Positions 22,796 through 24,754 of a DNA stretch of 24,754 bases are shown here, piece after piece. Origin of the DNA: Firmicutes bacterium UBA2530 (GTDB lineage: Bacteria > Bacillota > Clostridia > Tissierellales > Sedimentibacteraceae); contig DDNC01000015.1 of the NCBI GenBank assembly GCA_002340985.1, forward strand, positions 115,540 through 140,293, in the 5' to 3' direction. Every line of letters begins with the position of its first letter. Position 1 is the first letter of the stretch. A program made the position numbers and the translations under genes. Under the pieces are notes generated by a model. It worked only from the letters and a program-made list of their open reading frames with translations. It had not been told where the DNA came from and did no database searches.

Positions 22796-24075
22796 TAAAA
22801 CTCACCTGCTTTCCATACTGGAGCTGCCTCCGCTTGTTCTTCTATTTTCTCGGCTCCTGCTGCGTATCCATCTTCTATAAGGATGCTGCATTCATCACCG
22901 GTACTAACTCTTGTTGCTATAGCCTGCAATCCTTCCTGCTCAAGCCACTGACCGAATTCTTGAAGTGTATCAAGGTCCATCTGCTCAAGCTTGTCCAGGA
23001 GTACAAATCCGCACTTCGGATTAAGTTTTCTCACCATGGCCGTAGATACTTTCAATTGGTCTGAACCACTCATACAGTCCCATTTCTTACCGTTATATGT
23101 AAGCTCTCCATCTTCCACGCTTAGACCTTCTAACGGCAATTGAGCATTTTTCAAAAGGTCAATTTTAGACTGTCTTATATCAGATATCTGAGTTGTAAGC
23201 TTGTTGTATTGATTTTCATAGCCTTGAGCGTCTTCTTCTGCCTTGTCCTTGTCCAAATTTGCTCGTACTTTTACATTTATAGTCTCAATATTTGATATGT
23301 TTTCTTCAAGCTCTCCAGTAGATTCATCGTGCAGGTCAAGGGCGGATTTACGAGCTATTTCTAAATCTGCAAGGATTGATTTTTGCTTCTCTAACATTTC
23401 ATTAATTCGCTTCTGTATATCTGCAGCCTGAGCTTCAAAATACAGTAAGTTTTGTCGTTTCCTTTCGTTATCGCCATTTCGTGCAAGTATATCCTGCTGC
23501 TGCTTAATTAGCTTTGATGCCGATATAGGTTCCTTCGGTGCATCTGGATAATATGGCTGCTCTTTGGCAAACTTCTTCTTTTGGTCAGCTATCTGCCCTA
23601 TGGCTCGGCGCTGGTTATACAACTCATTTTCTTTAAGTTCAAGCTCTGCAAGCCGGTTGCCTACACCTATAATCTGTAATAAGATATTCGCTTTTTCTTT
23701 GCTTGTAGACTGCATAAATTTTGGCAAATCCAATGCTAATTGCTCTACGAAATCATTAAGTAGCTGCTGGCCGCCTTTTTGACCGTCAGGGTCAATTACT
23801 TTTAGGTCACTATTTTTGCCCTTACGCTCTACTACAAGTCCATTCGACATTACTATATGAAGGTTGGGAGGGATGACAGAGCCTTCACGCTGTGCCTCTG
23901 ATGGCTTGTACCTATCACCGCCAAGGGCCCATGCAATAGCATCTAGTACAGAGGTTTTCCCCTGCCTGTTTTTACCGCCTATAACAGTCAGCCCGTTAGC
24001 TGTAGGTTCGATTTTTACAGCTTTTACTCTTTTTACGTTTTCTATTTCAAGCTTATTGATTTTTATATTATTCAT
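22795..24075 (-). CDS. SMC/RecF-like ATPase
   Basis: A 426-residue ABC-type ATPase with coiled coils. Walker A is GKNRQGKT (34-41). Residues 140-310 are predicted coiled coil (LELKENELYNQRRAIGQI, NQYNKLTTQISDIRQSKIDL). The signature is MSGSDQLKVS (333-342) and Walker B is CGFVLLDKLEQMD (353-365), where the usual Asp-Glu pair is Asp-Lys. It is typical of phage recombination modules, probably acting on DNA ends with other recombination genes. It has a GGAGG site 5 bases before the ATG. Confidence 0.9.
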   Translation of the reverse strand: MNNIKINKLEIENVKRVKAVKIEPTANGLTVIGGKNRQGKTSVLDAIAWALGGDRYKPSEAQREGSVIPPNLHIVMSNGLVVERKGKNSDLKVIDPDGQKGGQQLLNDFVEQLALDLPKFMQSTSKEKANILLQIIGVGNRLAELELKENELYNQRRAIGQIADQKKKFAKEQPYYPDAPKEPISASKLIKQQQDILARNGDNERKRQNLLYFEAQAADIQKRINEMLEKQKSILADLEIARKSALDLHDESTGELEENISNIETINVKVRANLDKDKAEEDAQGYENQYNKLTTQISDIRQSKIDLLKNAQLPLEGLSVEDGELTYNGKKWDCMSGSDQLKVSTAMVRKLNPKCGFVLLDKLEQMDLDTLQEFGQWLEQEGLQAIATRVSTGDECSILIEDGYAAGAEKIEEQAEAAPVWKAGEF

Positions 24076-24610
24076 CGGTTCCTCCTATCAATTTCAAATA
24101 TTCTGGTATCTTTACATATCTAACCGGCAGTATCATTGCCGTTTCATCGCCACTTCTCGCATAAATTGCGAGTGTTGGACCAGTTCCACATAGCTTTGTT
24201 CCGGGCATATCAATAATATCCATGTACATTCTGTCTACGAAGATATACTCAGTTGGCGATTTTAAAATCATATCTTCATCAATAAGGTTTCGCTTATTAA
24301 TTAGCCCTGTGCATGTCAATTCTGTTTCCGGTATATTATCCATAAGCTTTGTAAACATTTCGATATCCTTATCATTCATCAGGGCTGCACCTTTGAACAT
24401 ATGCTCGAATTTATATCCTTGTCCAATTTCAGGTATATCCTGAAAGGTATTTATGAGGGTTGCGAATATACCCTTTTCTATGTGCAGTTTTCTTGTTGTT
24501 CTTATTCCGAAATGTCCTGTAAAGAGGTAGCTATATTCTTCTGCCCTAAACCAAAACAGTGTTGATTTGCTGTGTTTTAGCGCTTTACTTAGATTTTTAA
24601 AGTTAATCAT
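24068..24610 (-). CDS. Hypothetical recombination-module protein
   Basis: About 180 residues from the ATG at 24610, seven bases after GGAGG; an upstream ATG at 24628 would put that site inside the frame. The protein starts MINFKNLSKALKHSKSTLFW and has FRAEEYSYLFTGHFGIRTTR, then a LIDEDMILKSPTEYIFVDRM segment, and ends near VRYVKIPEYLKLIGGTDE. It shows no recognised motif. Its end overlaps the SMC-like gene by 8 bases, so it is part of the same operon. Confidence 0.78.
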   Translation of the reverse strand: MINFKNLSKALKHSKSTLFWFRAEEYSYLFTGHFGIRTTRKLHIEKGIFATLINTFQDIPEIGQGYKFEHMFKGAALMNDKDIEMFTKLMDNIPETELTCTGLINKRNLIDEDMILKSPTEYIFVDRMYMDIIDMPGTKLCGTGPTLAIYARSGDETAMILPVRYVKIPEYLKLIGGTDE

Positions 24611-24754
24611 CTTTAGCCTCCGAATCATCCCAAAAACCGCTTATTAAGTTTTCAGGTTTAGTTTTAGCAACAACTTTGGCATGTCTACTCCAAGATGACA
24701 ATTTCACGCGCAACCCTGCAAATATTCCAAAATCCCAGCCTGCTTTGATGCCCT
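24603..24754 (-). CDS. Unidentified phage gene, C-terminal end (partial)
   Basis: The frame enters from the right edge and ends in TAA overlapping the next ATG region. Visible residues include AGWDFGIFAGLRVKLSSWSR, then KVVAKTKPENLISGFWDDSE. The fragment is too short to identify. It is likely the upstream partner in the same operon. Confidence 0.65.
   Translation of the reverse strand, partial: GIKAGWDFGIFAGLRVKLSSWSRHAKVVAKTKPENLISGFWDDSEAKDD

Overview
The window is a continuous piece of a temperate-type tailed phage (siphovirus with an HK97-fold head), most likely a prophage or phage of a Gram-positive, low-GC Firmicute, probably Clostridia-like. The evidence is the AT-rich base composition, strong AGGAGG-type ribosome sites, ArpU/RinA-type late regulation, P27-type terminase and gene order. 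Every convincing gene lies on the minus strand, so the map reads from high to low coordinates. No integrase, repressor, lysis gene or host gene is visible, and both ends cut through phage genes.

From 24754 down to 17344 lies the recombination and replication module: the tail of an unrecognised gene, a 180-residue unknown, an SMC/RecF-like ATPase, a RecA-like Sak4-type ATPase, a DUF669 protein, an SF2 helicase and a large primase-helicase. The genes overlap or nearly abut, suggesting one transcript. A compact 280-base block (17065-17343) follows that appears non-coding. It carries five ACCATAATTTT-like repeats, a 33-34 base near-direct repeat and a long two-stem hairpin.

From 17064 to 14060 come accessory and regulatory genes: a beta-class DNA methyltransferase, a RusA resolvase, several small unknowns (including a 44-residue Cys-rich protein overlapped on both sides) and an ArpU/RinA-type late regulator. 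Next is an isolated single-gene unit (13646-13849). It has an extended -10 promoter with a perfect dyad filling the -35/-10 spacer, and terminator-like hairpins on both sides.

From 13488 down to 4479 is the packaging and head-tail module in canonical HK97 order: HNH endonuclease, Zn-ribbon protein, a putative cos region, TerS, TerL, portal, prohead protease, major capsid, head-tail connector, head closure, a tiny membrane protein, HK97-gp10-like protein, tail terminator, major tail protein, and a tail assembly chaperone pair apparently joined by a -1 frameshift. A moron-like cargo gene (DUF4352-like membrane-anchored protein, with its own promoter and terminator) is inserted before the tape measure gene. 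A DUF6711-like protein and a baseplate-hub-like protein continue off the left edge.

No wholly new defence or editing system stands out. The most unusual elements are the structured repeat block at 17065-17343, the two self-contained cargo units, and several small genes that are easily missed.
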